A DNA stretch of 64,000 nt from Butyricicoccus_A sp963620595 (GCA_963620595.1 CAVFAY010000007.1:1-64000); one strand, 5' to 3'; counted from the stretch's first letter, positions 1-8,614 are shown. The notes: generated from the sequence alone by a model not told the origin. Made by a program: numbers and translations.

Positions 1-913
1 GAAGCATATTCATCTTTGCCATACCATAGCAAATCTTTGTGATGCTGTTGATGACGGAGTTCTGCGTGCTGATCGCGGCGAGCACCGTGACGAGACCAAT
101 CCATGCCTTGCCGACATTGCCGAGCAGGCTGATGCCGTACAAAATATGCGGCGTATCCGATGCGGCGAGATCCGACCAGCCAGTGTAATGGTACAGACCC
201 AAAACCATGACGATTTGAATCACACAAATGATGCCGAGGCTGAGAAACATGCCAATCGGGATGTTTCGGCGCGGATTGTCCACATACTTGGCAATCGGGA
301 TGATAAACTCCACGCCGATGAACAGCCAGAAGGCTGCTGCCGCCATGTTGATGCCGTCCATGACGTTGTCGGTCAGTGTAAACGACTGAGACACCTCAGC
401 GCCGGTGCCGACACCCACTGCGCCGATGAAACCGAGCAGCAGCAGCGAGCCAATGAGCAGGAACGCGACAACATTCTGAATTTTGGCAAACATATCGACG
501 CCAAAAAGATTGATAACGATCAGAATCGCAGTCAGAGCCACACTGATGACGGAGGCAGGAATGCCAACGCCGGTCAGTTCCTTGATGGCGAGACCAAACA
601 TCGCGCCTTCAGAGGGCGCCATAAGGGCATTACAGACAATGTATCCGCCGACCATGGATACCAAGGTGACAAAGGGGCCGAGACCTGCGAGTGTGTACTG
701 CGCCAGACCGCCGGTCAGATTCGGCATGAGAGCATTCAGCTCTGCGAGCGATGCGGCAGTAATCATATTCAGCGCACACGCCAGCACAATCGAGACGATA
801 AACATGCCGCCGATGGACGCGGCACCCTGACACAGCGACATCAGGCAGGTTGTCGCAACGATCAGGCCGACACCGGTGGAAACAACGCTGAACAGGCCTA
901 ATTTTTTCTCCAT
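1..913 (-). CDS. APC-family amino-acid permease, 3' part cut off by the window edge
   Basis: About 304 N-terminal residues are visible and the frame is still open at the window edge. The protein begins MEKKLGLFSVVSTGVG and runs through repeated hydrophobic helices with the glycine-rich first helix typical of APC-superfamily amino-acid/polyamine permeases, so an inner-membrane importer is likely. A GGAAGGAA ribosome site lies upstream of ATG 913. The gene follows the PII gene by 23 bp on the same strand and is probably the last visible gene of an operon starting at 2445. The substrate cannot be told; the linked ornithine-cyclodeaminase-like gene suggests an amino acid or amine. Confidence 0.85.
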   Translation of the reverse strand, partial: MEKKLGLFSVVSTGVGLIVATTCLMSLCQGAASIGGMFIVSIVLACALNMITAASLAELNALMPNLTGGLAQYTLAGLGPFVTLVSMVGGYIVCNALMAPSEGAMFGLAIKELTGVGIPASVISVALTAILIVINLFGVDMFAKIQNVVAFLLIGSLLLLGFIGAVGVGTGAEVSQSFTLTDNVMDGINMAAAAFWLFIGVEFIIPIAKYVDNPRRNIPIGMFLSLGIICVIQIVMVLGLYHYTGWSDLAASDTPHILYGISLLGNVGKAWIGLVTVLAAISTQNSVINSITKICYGMAKMNML

Positions 914-936
914 AACGCATTCGTTCCTTCCGAGAG

Positions 937-1284
937 TTAGGTGAGGGCGTCCGCACCGTCCTCGCCGGTGCGGACACGGATGACATCGGTGACATCGGAG
1001 ACAAAAATCTTTCCGTCGCCGATATGACCGGTATACAGACATTTCTTGACTACGTCCTCAATTTTTGGAACCTTTTCCGCGGGGACGTACAGAATAATCA
1101 TCTGCTTGGGCAGCAGCTCCATGATTTTATTTTCTTTGGTGGCAAACTCCATGGCACCCTTCTGCACGCCGCAGCCCAGCGCCTGCAGCACGGTCATGCC
1201 GGTGACGCCGACCTTGCTCAGCTCAATGCGCAGATCCTCCAATTTGGACATGGATGTCACAATTTCTACTCGGGAAATAGTCAT
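937..1284 (-). CDS. PII-family nitrogen regulatory protein
   Basis: A 115-residue GlnB/GlnK-type protein. It shows the conserved C-terminal signature TGHIGDGKIFV and the IRVRTGE segment that binds nucleotide, plus the T-loop glutamine in GVQKG. The tyrosine that is uridylylated in proteobacterial PII (Tyr51) is absent, as in many Gram-positive PII proteins, so signalling is probably by ATP/ADP/2-oxoglutarate binding only. The start was placed at ATG 1284, 8 bp after an AGGAG; a TTG two codons earlier sits closer to that site. It lies between an ornithine-cyclodeaminase-family gene and an APC permease gene, so it may gate that permease, as GlnK does AmtB. Confidence 0.93.
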   Translation of the reverse strand: MTISRVEIVTSMSKLEDLRIELSKVGVTGMTVLQALGCGVQKGAMEFATKENKIMELLPKQMIILYVPAEKVPKIEDVVKKCLYTGHIGDGKIFVSDVTDVIRVRTGEDGADALT

Positions 1285-1302
1285 AGTCAAAGCTCCTTTC
1301 GG

Positions 1303-2445
1303 TCAGGCGAGTGCCGGATGATCCCACAGGTTCAGCTTGGTGCCGATACCCTTCTTGAGGGCATTGCGGTAGACAACAGTGCCCCATGCGACATCCTCGG
1401 TCGGCATACCGCCGACGGAATAGATAATAATCTCGTCCTTCTTGCGGTGTGTCGGAATGTTGCCGACGAGCACGTCGCCCAGATCATCGATGTCATCGCG
1501 CGTCAGTTTGCCGTCGTGAATGAGATCCATGGCGTGGACGGCCGGAATCGGAATGGTTTCATATGCCGGATACGGCATTTCTTCCGCCCATGCCTCGTAC
1601 AGCTTGATGTTGTCCGTGACGATGCGGGCGCGGTTGATGAGAAAATCATCATCAAAGCGAGCAGCCGCAGGGCAGGCGATGATCGCGCCCGGCTTGATCC
1701 ACTCCTCAGCAATATACGGATAGGTGGAAACATCACCGGTCGGAGAGGAGGTTGCAATTTCCACAATATCCGCATCGCGCACCGCCTCTTCCTCGGTTTC
1801 TACAATGGAGATGTTGGTTACCTGCGGGAAGCGTTCGCGGACGAAATCCGCAAATTTCTGTGCGGACGGGGACTTCAGAGAAGAACCCTTGATTTTCAGC
1901 GTGTCAATGTTCGGACGGACAGCCATCGCAGCGGCAAAGGCGGTCTTGCTCATGACGCCCGGTCCGATGATACCGACGACCTTGGCATCCTCACGGGCAA
2001 AGTGCTTAAAGCCGACGCCCGGAACTGCACCTGTGCGATACGCACTCAGGATGTTGGCAGACATATAGGCAACCGGTGCGCCGGTGTCCTTGTCATTGAG
2101 CGTCAGCATCAGGATGGAACGCGGCAGACCCTTTTTCCGGTTTCCGACATTGGAGCCGTACCACTTGACGCCTGCCATATCGAACTTACCGCCGAGGTAA
2201 GCCGGCATTGCCATGAAGCGGCGGTCCGGGCCGTCGGTTGGCATGTTCGGGAAGGGGGAGTGCTCAGGGAAGCTGACCATACAGCCATGGGAGTTGCCGT
2301 TGGCGCCGCCCATGCGGTAGTCACCGATCTTCATCAGACGGAACATTTCTTCAATCGCATCGACGCAGCCCTTCATATCGCGCACGCCAGCTTTAATCAT
2401 ATCCGGTTCGTTCAAATACAGAAAATCTACTTTTGGTTCGTTCAT
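1303..2445 (-). CDS. Ornithine-cyclodeaminase-family protein (copy 1)
   Basis: A 380-residue protein of the ornithine cyclodeaminase/mu-crystallin family, with the Rossmann dinucleotide motif GIIGPG at residues 158-163 and the family's conserved RSILMLTLND and SAYRTGA segments. Family members use NAD(P) to deaminate, cyclise or reduce imino and amino acids. Some close relatives are annotated in databases as tyramine oxidase subunit B, a name I would not rely on. The start is ATG 2445, preceded by AAAGGA; the longer open frame would run into the leader hairpin. It is a clear paralogue of 24091-25230. First gene of an operon with PII and an APC permease. Confidence 0.88.
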   Translation of the reverse strand: MNEPKVDFLYLNEPDMIKAGVRDMKGCVDAIEEMFRLMKIGDYRMGGANGNSHGCMVSFPEHSPFPNMPTDGPDRRFMAMPAYLGGKFDMAGVKWYGSNVGNRKKGLPRSILMLTLNDKDTGAPVAYMSANILSAYRTGAVPGVGFKHFAREDAKVVGIIGPGVMSKTAFAAAMAVRPNIDTLKIKGSSLKSPSAQKFADFVRERFPQVTNISIVETEEEAVRDADIVEIATSSPTGDVSTYPYIAEEWIKPGAIIACPAAARFDDDFLINRARIVTDNIKLYEAWAEEMPYPAYETIPIPAVHAMDLIHDGKLTRDDIDDLGDVLVGNIPTHRKKDEIIIYSVGGMPTEDVAWGTVVYRNALKKGIGTKLNLWDHPALA

Positions 2446-2465
2446 TGTGAAGCCATCCTTTCCAG

Positions 2466-2507
2466 AAAAAAAGAAAAAGTGCTGCGTACCCATACGGTAC
2501 ACAACAC
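2466..2507 (-). terminator. Leader terminator upstream of the ornithine-cyclodeaminase-family operon
   Basis: Read on the minus strand, GTGTTGTGTACC pairs over 12 bp with GGTACGCAGCAC around a 5-nt loop and is followed at once by a run of U broken by single C residues. It lies between the promoter (-10 at 2544-2549) and the start codon at 2445, so it would stop transcription before the gene unless read through. This is the first of several such leader hairpins in the nitrogen region. Confidence 0.8.
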
Positions 2508-2543
2508 CCTTGTTGTTTGTGCTTTGTTTTCTAAGTTGCCTTT

Positions 2544-2572
2544 ATTGTAGCAGAGATTGATGTGTTTGTCAT
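2544..2572 (-). promoter_or_regulatory. Sigma-A promoter for the 2445 operon
   Basis: On the minus strand, -35 ATGACA (2567-2572) and -10 TACAAT (2544-2549) are 17 bp apart. The transcript would start near 2537, leaving a leader of about 90 nt that contains the terminator hairpin. Confidence 0.7.
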
Positions 2573-2667
2573 TTTGCATATTGTAAAAAACGAAACGTCT
2601 ATTTCCTGTCAATTTTGTGCGCAGATGCAAAGTATAATCCGATTGGGTGACAAAAATTGGCGCATTA

Positions 2668-2696
2668 TTGACAAACGAGGATGACAGTTCTATACT
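2668..2696 (+). promoter_or_regulatory. Sigma-A promoter for the HTH gene at 2728
   Basis: A consensus -35 TTGACA (2668-2673) and -10 TATACT (2691-2696) with 17 bp spacing, directly followed by GTGGACAGAAC, which contains the GGACA motif also seen near the other large HTH gene. It is divergent from the promoter at 2544-2572. Confidence 0.8.
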
Positions 2697-2727
2697 GTGG
2701 ACAGAACGTTAGAAAGAAGGGAAGACT

Positions 2728-4197
2728 ATGACGGGAGAACGGCTCAGTTGGCTGATTCGGACGCTGGGCACATCCGGAAAGGAACTGTCCGAACAGATTG
2801 GGATTGACACCTCGACAATGAGTAAATGGAGAAAGGGCAAGCGCACACTGCGGTATGACTCCGAGTACGCGCGGCGCATTGCCGCATGGGCGATGGACAG
2901 CGAGGCAGAGCGCAAGACCGGTGTGCTGACGCAGATGCTGCGCCAGTGGCAGCCGTCGCTGCCGCTGGAGAGCCGCGAACAGCGCATGGACGCGCTGCGG
3001 CTGTGGCTGACCCTGACCGAACAGCCGGACGTACAGACAATGCCGGAGCGGCACAGGATTCCCGCGCCGACGGAACTCCTGATTGGCATAGAAAAGATGA
3101 TGGAGGCGCAGAACACGATGTTTCGCCTGCTGCGCGATCTGCCGGGACAGCAGGAAATGATTATGCTGGATTTCGGAGCGATTGACTGGAGCACGTGTCC
3201 GCATCATCTGGTGGAGGAGTGCGCACGGGAAAACCGAAGCGCGCTGGAAAATCCGCAGCACTCGATGGTCATTCTCGACCAGCTCACGGATACCTATCGT
3301 CCGCGGGAACTGATGTTTCAGTGGATGCCGATTTATTTGCAGCCCCATGTGCGGACGTATTTTTACCGCAATCCCAAGCCGCTGCCGCTGCGGCAAAACA
3401 TTCTGCTCATTCGCGGCAAGGCGGCACTGCTCACGTCCAGCATATCGACGCACCCAGACAAGGTATTATCGACGTTTTCCTATGATCCGGAATATGTTCG
3501 GCTCTATGAGGACATGGCGGATACACTGGCAGCGGACAGCCGCCCCATGATTGAGGTTATGGAGACGCAGCGATTGATTCCGTTTTTGCAGCGGATTGGT
3601 CAGCGGATGCGCAGCGCGCACCTATTATATATGATTAACCAGCTGCCGACGTTTCGCAACATGCCGCCGGAGCTGCTGGATGAAATTCTGCGCGACAATC
3701 AGGTGAGCGGGGAGCAGTATGCCGAGTGCATGGCGGCAGGGCAGCAGAGCACCGCGACGCGCACCCGCTGCGAGAGCCGCCAGCTGTACAATCTGGACGC
3801 GATCGAGGACGCATTGGAACAGGAGTATATTATTGACTATGACCTGTCCGCCGTTGTCGGACGGGAAATCCGCGTGACGCGGGAACAGCTCAAGCAGCAG
3901 CTGCGCTTTTTGCGGGAGCATCTGCGCGCGCCGCATTATTCGCTGACGATCTATCCGTTTTCGCGGCTGGAGGTGCACACCTCGCCGCCGTGCAATATGC
4001 TCGTGCAGGATGACAGCATGGCGGCGGCGTGGGATGCGGGACAGTACACGCGCCGTATGTATTCGGAGGAGATGTCCGTCATTAGCGGATTTTACCAGTA
4101 CGCGGATTCTCTGTGGGAGCAAATCTCCCCGGCGTGCCATGCGGAGTCGTGGTGTCGGCGCAGAATAGACGCATTATTGACAATTGAGCCGAAATGA
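2728..4197 (+). CDS. Large HTH-domain regulator of unknown family (copy 1)
   Basis: 489 residues. The first 65 residues form a helix-turn-helix with the recognition stretch DTSTMSKWRKGKRTL; the remaining 420 residues match no domain I recognise and have no membrane segment. The start is ATG 2728 after AGAAAGAAGGGAAG. A second protein of the same layout is encoded at 40588-42084 (HTH with ASLISKWKSGKRIL, and a similar late stretch EILRDNQVSGEQ versus DILSDNGVSEQV). The pair brackets the nitrogen-catabolism region. This copy sits between two divergent catabolic operons, which suggests that it controls them; that is inference. What the C-terminal region senses is unknown. Confidence 0.7.
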   Translation: MTGERLSWLIRTLGTSGKELSEQIGIDTSTMSKWRKGKRTLRYDSEYARRIAAWAMDSEAERKTGVLTQMLRQWQPSLPLESREQRMDALRLWLTLTEQPDVQTMPERHRIPAPTELLIGIEKMMEAQNTMFRLLRDLPGQQEMIMLDFGAIDWSTCPHHLVEECARENRSALENPQHSMVILDQLTDTYRPRELMFQWMPIYLQPHVRTYFYRNPKPLPLRQNILLIRGKAALLTSSISTHPDKVLSTFSYDPEYVRLYEDMADTLAADSRPMIEVMETQRLIPFLQRIGQRMRSAHLLYMINQLPTFRNMPPELLDEILRDNQVSGEQYAECMAAGQQSTATRTRCESRQLYNLDAIEDALEQEYIIDYDLSAVVGREIRVTREQLKQQLRFLREHLRAPHYSLTIYPFSRLEVHTSPPCNMLVQDDSMAAAWDAGQYTRRMYSEEMSVISGFYQYADSLWEQISPACHAESWCRRRIDALLTIEPK

Positions 4198-4207
4198 TTG
4201 ACACACA

Positions 4208-4250
4208 TGGACAAAAATGGACAAAAAATAGACATGTGCTTTTGTCCATG
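4208..4250 (+). promoter_or_regulatory. Repeated TGGACAAAA motifs upstream of the copy 1 dehydrogenase operon
   Basis: TGGACAAAAA occurs twice in tandem (4208-4217 and 4218-4227), and an inverted TTTTGTCCA follows at 4240-4248, just before the -35 box at 4258. The arrangement looks like an operator or activator site. Related GGACA/TGTCC motifs lie beside both large HTH genes. Binding by those proteins is a guess. Confidence 0.45.
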
Positions 4251-4257
4251 CCGTGCA

Positions 4258-4286
4258 TTGACGGAAAAAGGACAATGTCGTAAGAT
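4258..4286 (+). promoter_or_regulatory. Promoter of the copy 1 dehydrogenase operon
   Basis: -35 TTGACG (4258-4263) and -10 TAAGAT (4281-4286) with 17 bp spacing. The transcript would begin near 4293, a few bases before the leader terminator hairpin. Confidence 0.6.
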
Positions 4287-4300
4287 AGATGTGTCAAGAC

Positions 4301-4345
4301 AAAGAGGTCTTACCGATGGAAACACGTCGGTAAGCCTCTTTTTTT
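4301..4345 (+). terminator. Leader terminator before the copy 1 dehydrogenase operon
   Basis: AAAGAGG...CCTCTTT closes a long stem whose inner part, CTTACCGATG with CGTCGGTAAG, pairs over 10 bp around the 6-nt loop GAAACA. Seven U residues follow. It lies between the promoter and the start codon at 4384, so expression should depend on read-through. The outer stem matches the hairpin before amtB. Confidence 0.85.
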
Positions 4346-4383
4346 GTTTTCTAAGAAATATCACAGTTTAGGAGTGAACGATC

Positions 4384-4698
4384 ATGCGTATCCAAGAACA
4401 CCCGATTTTGGGCACCTATGACAAAGGTCCTCTGGTAGAGTTTACATTAGATGGGAAGACCATGACGGGATATGAGGGCGAGCCGATTGCCGCCGCGCTG
4501 CGCGCGCAGGGCATTTTGCAGCACCGCCACACGAGAAAGACCGGCGAGGCGCGCGGCGTATTTTGCGCCATCGGACGCTGTACCGACTGCGTCATGGTAG
4601 TAGATGGCGTGCCGAATATCCGCACCTGCATCACGCCGCTCAAGGCGGGCATGAAGGTGCAGACACAGTATGGCGTGGGACCAAAGGAGGATGCGTAA
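4384..4698 (+). CDS. HcnA-like (2Fe-2S)-binding subunit (copy 1)
   Basis: A 104-residue protein with the plant-type 2Fe-2S pattern seen in HcnA and in the N-terminal part of heterotetrameric sarcosine oxidase alpha subunits: Cys61, Cys66, Cys69 and Cys82. It should carry electrons away from a flavin dehydrogenase. The start is ATG 4384 with TTAGGAGTG upstream. First gene of a tight four-gene operon; the next gene begins right after its stop codon. Its paralogue is at 28524-28853. Confidence 0.87.
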   Translation: MRIQEHPILGTYDKGPLVEFTLDGKTMTGYEGEPIAAALRAQGILQHRHTRKTGEARGVFCAIGRCTDCVMVVDGVPNIRTCITPLKAGMKVQTQYGVGPKEDA

Positions 4699-6288
4699 AT
4701 GAAACGGTATGAATTGATTGTCATTGGCGCGGGTCCAGCGGGTCTTTCCGCCGCGATTGAAGGCGCAAAAGCGGGAATGCATGTCATTGTCTTTGATGAG
4801 AATGCGCGTCCGGGCGGACAGCTGTTTAAGCAGATTCACAAGTTCTTCGGCTCAAAGGAGCACAAGGCAAAGATTCGCGGTTTCCGCATCGGTCAGATGC
4901 TGCTCAAGGAAGCGGAAGAGGTTGGCGTTACGGTATGTCTTAACGCAACCGTGCTCGGCATTTTTCCGGAAAAGCGCGTGACTGTGCGTTATGCCGATCA
5001 CATTGAGCAGTATTCCGGTGATAACATCATTGTGGCGACCGGCGCGGCAGAAAATATGATTTTGTTTGACGGCTGGACCAAGCCGGGCGTCATCGGCGCC
5101 GGTGCGGCACAGACCATGATGAACCTGCACGGCGTACAGCCGGGTCAGAAAATTCTGATGGTTGGTTCCGGCAACGTCGGACTGGTTGTCTCGTATCAGC
5201 TGCTGCAGGCAGGCTGTGAGGTTGTGGCATTGATTGACGCCGCGCCGCGCGTTGGCGGCTACGGCGTGCACGCCGCAAAGGTTGCCCGCTATGGCGTTCC
5301 GTTCTATCTGCGGCACACGATTGTTCGCGCAGAGGGAAAAGATCAGGTAGAAGGTGCCGTCATCGCGGAGGTAGACAGCAAGTTCCAGCCGATTCCGGGC
5401 ACCGAAAAGTATTTGGATATTGACACCATCTGTCTTGCAGTCGGTCTGTCTCCGATGAGTCAGGTGCTCCGTATGTCGGGCTGTGAGATTGAGGATACGC
5501 CGGGCGGCCTGGTTCCAAAGACCAGCGAATACGGCGAGACGACGATTCCGGGACTGTTCGCCGCCGGTGACGTTGCCGGTATTGAGGAGGCATCGTCCGC
5601 GATGATTGGCGGACGCATTGCCGGTCTGGCGGCGGCACACCGCGCCGGATACCTGCCGGAGGACGACTTCAAGCAGCAGGCACAGGCGGCGCGCGATTCG
5701 CTGTCTCAGCTGCGGCAGGGTATGTTCGCCAAGGAAAACCGCGGCAGAACCGATCTGACCGAGACCGAAGAGGGCTATGCGCTGTCCAAGAATCTGCTGG
5801 CAAAGGGCTATGTAGAGGAAGAGGAGCTGAAAGCCTTCCCGGCGGCAAGTGCTTCGGTGCACGGCGTGCACCCGGTCATCGAGTGTACCCAGAACATTCC
5901 GTGCAACCCGTGTCAGGACGCATGTAAGTTCGGCTGTATTATGGTCGGCAAGCAGATTACCAACATTCCGGTGGTAGACCGCGAGAAAAAGTGTACAGGC
6001 TGCGGCATGTGCGTTGCCAGCTGTTCGGGTCAGGCAATTTTCCTTGTCAACGATGACTTTGAGGAGGAGCGGGCAACGGTAACACTGGCTTATGAGTTCT
6101 TCCCGTATCCGGAAAAAGGACAGGTCGGCACGGCAATGGATCGTTCCGGCAAGCCGGTTTGCGAGGCGGAAGTGATTTCCCTGCGCAAGAGTTCGGCAAC
6201 CGACGGCACGGCGCTGCTGACGATTGCCGTACCGAAGGAATTTTCGATGAAGGCACGCGCATTTCGACCGAATGGAGGGGACAAGTAA
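4699..6288 (+). CDS. FAD/NAD-binding oxidoreductase with C-terminal 4Fe-4S domain, HcnB-like (copy 1)
   Basis: 529 residues. An N-terminal FAD site GAGPAG (residues 10-15), a second dinucleotide site GSGNVG (156-161) and the FAD-contact GLFAAGDVAG (285-294) give a pyridine-nucleotide-disulfide-oxidoreductase fold. The C-terminal part holds two cysteine groups of ferredoxin type: Cys402, 405, 409 and 413, then Cys432, 435, 438 and 442. It resembles HcnB and the alpha or beta subunits of proline and sarcosine dehydrogenase complexes, extended by a ferredoxin domain that fits anaerobic electron transfer. AAAGGAGG precedes the start. Paralogue at 26941-28527. Confidence 0.87.
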   Translation: MKRYELIVIGAGPAGLSAAIEGAKAGMHVIVFDENARPGGQLFKQIHKFFGSKEHKAKIRGFRIGQMLLKEAEEVGVTVCLNATVLGIFPEKRVTVRYADHIEQYSGDNIIVATGAAENMILFDGWTKPGVIGAGAAQTMMNLHGVQPGQKILMVGSGNVGLVVSYQLLQAGCEVVALIDAAPRVGGYGVHAAKVARYGVPFYLRHTIVRAEGKDQVEGAVIAEVDSKFQPIPGTEKYLDIDTICLAVGLSPMSQVLRMSGCEIEDTPGGLVPKTSEYGETTIPGLFAAGDVAGIEEASSAMIGGRIAGLAAAHRAGYLPEDDFKQQAQAARDSLSQLRQGMFAKENRGRTDLTETEEGYALSKNLLAKGYVEEEELKAFPAASASVHGVHPVIECTQNIPCNPCQDACKFGCIMVGKQITNIPVVDREKKCTGCGMCVASCSGQAIFLVNDDFEEERATVTLAYEFFPYPEKGQVGTAMDRSGKPVCEAEVISLRKSSATDGTALLTIAVPKEFSMKARAFRPNGGDK

Positions 6289-6609
6289 ATGGATAAGCTG
6301 ATGAATCGTTCCGAAGATATCGGTCCCTTTGTACCGATGCCGGATGATGATATGATTGTATGCCGCTGTGAGGAAATCACAAAGGGCGAAATTCGTCGGG
6401 CGGTACATGATGGGTTCCGTTCTCTGACAGAGATCAAGCGCGTGCTGCGCAACGGCATGGGCTTGTGTCAGGGACAGACGTGTTCCCGTCTGGTGCGTTC
6501 GATTGTTGCAAGAGAATTGGGTGTCCGTCCGTCGGATCTGCCGATGACAACATCGCGTGCACCGGCACGACCGGTGGAAATGAGCGTTTATGCAAAGGAG
6601 GTCAAGTGA
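6289..6609 (+). CDS. BFD-like (2Fe-2S)-binding protein (copy 1)
   Basis: 106 residues with the bacterioferritin-associated-ferredoxin-like pattern: Cys25 and Cys27 in VCRCEE, and Cys60 and Cys65 in GLCQGQTC. This domain is often fused to the C-terminus of HcnB or sarcosine/nopaline oxidase subunits; here it is a separate gene starting directly after the oxidoreductase stop. It likely bridges electrons between the two flavoproteins of the complex. Paralogue at 26583-26915. Confidence 0.87.
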   Translation: MDKLMNRSEDIGPFVPMPDDDMIVCRCEEITKGEIRRAVHDGFRSLTEIKRVLRNGMGLCQGQTCSRLVRSIVARELGVRPSDLPMTTSRAPARPVEMSVYAKEVK

Positions 6610-6610
6610 T

Positions 6611-7759
6611 ATGGCGGTAACAGATAAGGCACAGGTGGTCATTGTCGGCAGCGGTATTATCGGCAATGCGACGGCGTATTACTTGGCAAAGCGCGGCGCC
6701 TCCGTCATCGTGCTGGAGGGCAGTGAGATCATCGGAAACGGCGGTTCCTCCCGCAACGGCGGCGGCGTGCGTCAGTCGGCGCGCGACCCGCGCGAGCTTC
6801 CGCTGGCGATGTATGCAGTAGAGCACATGTGGCCGACCCTGTCAGAAGAGCTGGATATGGATGTCGAGTACGCCAAGAAGGGAAACCTACGACTGGGCAA
6901 GAGCGAAGCGCACCAGAAGATTTTGCAGGGACTGTGCGACCGCTGCACGGCGCTGGGACTGGATGTCCGGATGCTGGACGGCGATGATGTGCGCCAGATC
7001 AACCCGTATCTGTCGGAAGAAGTGACTTGTGCCTCGTGGTGTCCGACCGATGGTCATGCCAACCCGCTCAAGGCAACGCTGGCATATTATCGCGCGGCAC
7101 TGCGGTTGGGCGTACACTTTTATACAAAGGAACAGGCGGTAGAACTGGTGATGGAGCGCGGCAAGCTGCGTTATGTCAAGACAGCCTGCGGCGATGTGTT
7201 TGAGGGCGAGACCATTTTGGTGGCAGCGGGCTACAGCAGCCGCGCACTGCTGCACACGGTCGGTGTTGATATTCCGATGAACAAGGCGCTGCTCGAGTGC
7301 ATCGTGACGGAGGCAGAACCGCCGATGTTCGAGCAGATGCTCGGCGCGGCAATGGCGGACTTTTACGGCCATCAGACGCCGCACGGCTCGTTCGTCTTTG
7401 GCGGACACACCGGCATGGAGCCGTACTTCGGTGCCTATGCCTCGGAGGAGCAAAGCCCTTCACAGGCGATTTCCGCTCCGACAGCTGCCCGCGCGATTCT
7501 GGAGTTCTTCCCGCGCTTGAGAAATACCAAGCTCGTGCGAACCTGGGGCGGCATGATGGATGAATGTGCGGACAAGGTTCCGGTCATTGATACCTGTGAT
7601 GAGGTAGAGGGACTGGCGATTGCCTGCGGCTTTACCGGTCATGGCTTCGGCATCGGACCGATTACCGGTCTGCTGCTGTCCGAACTGCTGCTGGACGGCA
7701 AGACGTCTACTCTGCCGATTGATGCGTTCCGATACGACCGATTCGGCGCACACAAGTGA
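6611..7759 (+). CDS. DAO-family FAD-dependent amine/amino-acid oxidoreductase (copy 1)
   Basis: 382 residues. The N-terminal VVIVGSGIIGNATAYYLAKRG is the FAD-binding motif of the D-amino-acid oxidase/sarcosine oxidase beta/HcnC family; GNGGSSRNGGGVRQS is the usual second flavin contact. It is the probable catalytic subunit that oxidises a secondary amine or amino acid such as sarcosine, proline or glycine. ATG 6611 was chosen because AAAGGAGG lies 9 bp upstream; the longer frame overlaps the previous gene. Last gene of the operon, followed by a hairpin. Substrate not determined. Paralogue at 25446-26579. Confidence 0.87.
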   Translation: MAVTDKAQVVIVGSGIIGNATAYYLAKRGASVIVLEGSEIIGNGGSSRNGGGVRQSARDPRELPLAMYAVEHMWPTLSEELDMDVEYAKKGNLRLGKSEAHQKILQGLCDRCTALGLDVRMLDGDDVRQINPYLSEEVTCASWCPTDGHANPLKATLAYYRAALRLGVHFYTKEQAVELVMERGKLRYVKTACGDVFEGETILVAAGYSSRALLHTVGVDIPMNKALLECIVTEAEPPMFEQMLGAAMADFYGHQTPHGSFVFGGHTGMEPYFGAYASEEQSPSQAISAPTAARAILEFFPRLRNTKLVRTWGGMMDECADKVPVIDTCDEVEGLAIACGFTGHGFGIGPITGLLLSELLLDGKTSTLPIDAFRYDRFGAHK

Positions 7760-7780
7760 AAAAAATAGATAAACATACCC

Positions 7781-7813
7781 AACACCCCATCGGATATAGA
7801 TGGGGTGTTGTTA
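7781..7813 (+). terminator. Terminator after the copy 1 dehydrogenase operon
   Basis: AACACCCCATC pairs perfectly with GATGGGGTGTT across a 7-nt loop. The U-run is short (GTTAT), so termination may be partial. Confidence 0.65.
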
Positions 7814-7828
7814 TATGCCACAAATCCA

Positions 7829-7857
7829 TTGCTTCCCACTGTCAAACATGCTACGAT
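7829..7857 (+). promoter_or_regulatory. Promoter of the SGNH hydrolase gene
   Basis: -35 TTGCTT (7829-7834) and -10 TACGAT (7852-7857) with 17 bp spacing, 34 bp before the start codon. Confidence 0.55.
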
Positions 7858-7890
7858 AGAATCCAGAGAGATAGCTGGGAGGAAAACAGC

Positions 7891-8526
7891 ATGAACATTT
7901 TATTTTACGGAGATTCCAACACGTGGGGCTTTCAGGGAGACAATCCGAAGGTCAGATTGGCGTATGACAAGCGTTTTACCGGCATCCTTGCCAAGCGCTT
8001 TCCGCAGCACCATATCATTGAAGAAGGTCTGCCGGGACGCACGATCTGCATCGACGATCCACTGGACAGGGGACGAAACGGCATGGAAACATTGCCCATG
8101 CTGCTGCAGACGCATGAACCGCTGGATCTGGTGGTCATCATGCTGGGCACGAATGACACAAAAATCATGTTTGGGCATACGCCGATGACGATGCGTCTGG
8201 CAATGGAACGCATGATTCGCTTGGTACAAAACACGGAGGGATGGTCGGATACCGGCGTTCGTCCAAAAATTCTGCTGGTTGCGCCGCCGCGCATGGGAGA
8301 CATTGCACACGGCACATTTTATGGCATGTTTGACGCGCACAGCGCGGAGATGATCTCAGAGGCTGCCAAGCAGTTCCGCGAGCTTGCAGAGCAGTACGAC
8401 TGCCTGTTTGTGGACGGCTCGCAGGTCGCGGCGGAGCATTGCTGTGATTTTGTGCACCTGACCGCGGCAGAACATCAGCAGCTCGCAAAGCTGATTGGAG
8501 ATGCGATTGAGACAATAGAAGAGTAA
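7891..8526 (+). CDS. SGNH/GDSL-type hydrolase
   Basis: 211 residues with the family blocks in order: GDSN at 7-10 (catalytic Ser9), the glycine block near residue 47, GTND at 86-89 (oxyanion Asn88), and the C-terminal DFVH supplying the Asp-His pair. These enzymes remove acyl or acetyl esters from sugars, lipids or arylesters. No signal peptide is seen, so the enzyme is probably cytoplasmic. ATG 7891 follows GGGAGGA; the longer open frame starts inside the promoter. It has its own promoter and terminator and appears monocistronic. Confidence 0.88.
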   Translation: MNILFYGDSNTWGFQGDNPKVRLAYDKRFTGILAKRFPQHHIIEEGLPGRTICIDDPLDRGRNGMETLPMLLQTHEPLDLVVIMLGTNDTKIMFGHTPMTMRLAMERMIRLVQNTEGWSDTGVRPKILLVAPPRMGDIAHGTFYGMFDAHSAEMISEAAKQFRELAEQYDCLFVDGSQVAAEHCCDFVHLTAAEHQQLAKLIGDAIETIEE

Positions 8527-8534
8527 CGCGCTTT

Positions 8535-8567
8535 GAGACACGGGGTAAAACCCGTGTCTCTTTGTTT
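8535..8567 (+). terminator. Terminator after the SGNH hydrolase gene
   Basis: GAGACACGGG pairs with CCCGTGTCTC around a 6-nt loop and is followed by TTTGTTT. Confidence 0.85.
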
Positions 8568-8614
8568 GGTCCTGCGTTTCCCTGACCATATGGAGTATTC
8601 CGACCTGTTGGAGT

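Noticed and set aside
1024..2550. Very long plus-strand open frame opposite the ornithine-cyclodeaminase-family and PII genes, and similar ones opposite other genes
   Set aside because: These are codon-bias shadows of real minus-strand genes; their translations are His/Arg-rich and match no family.
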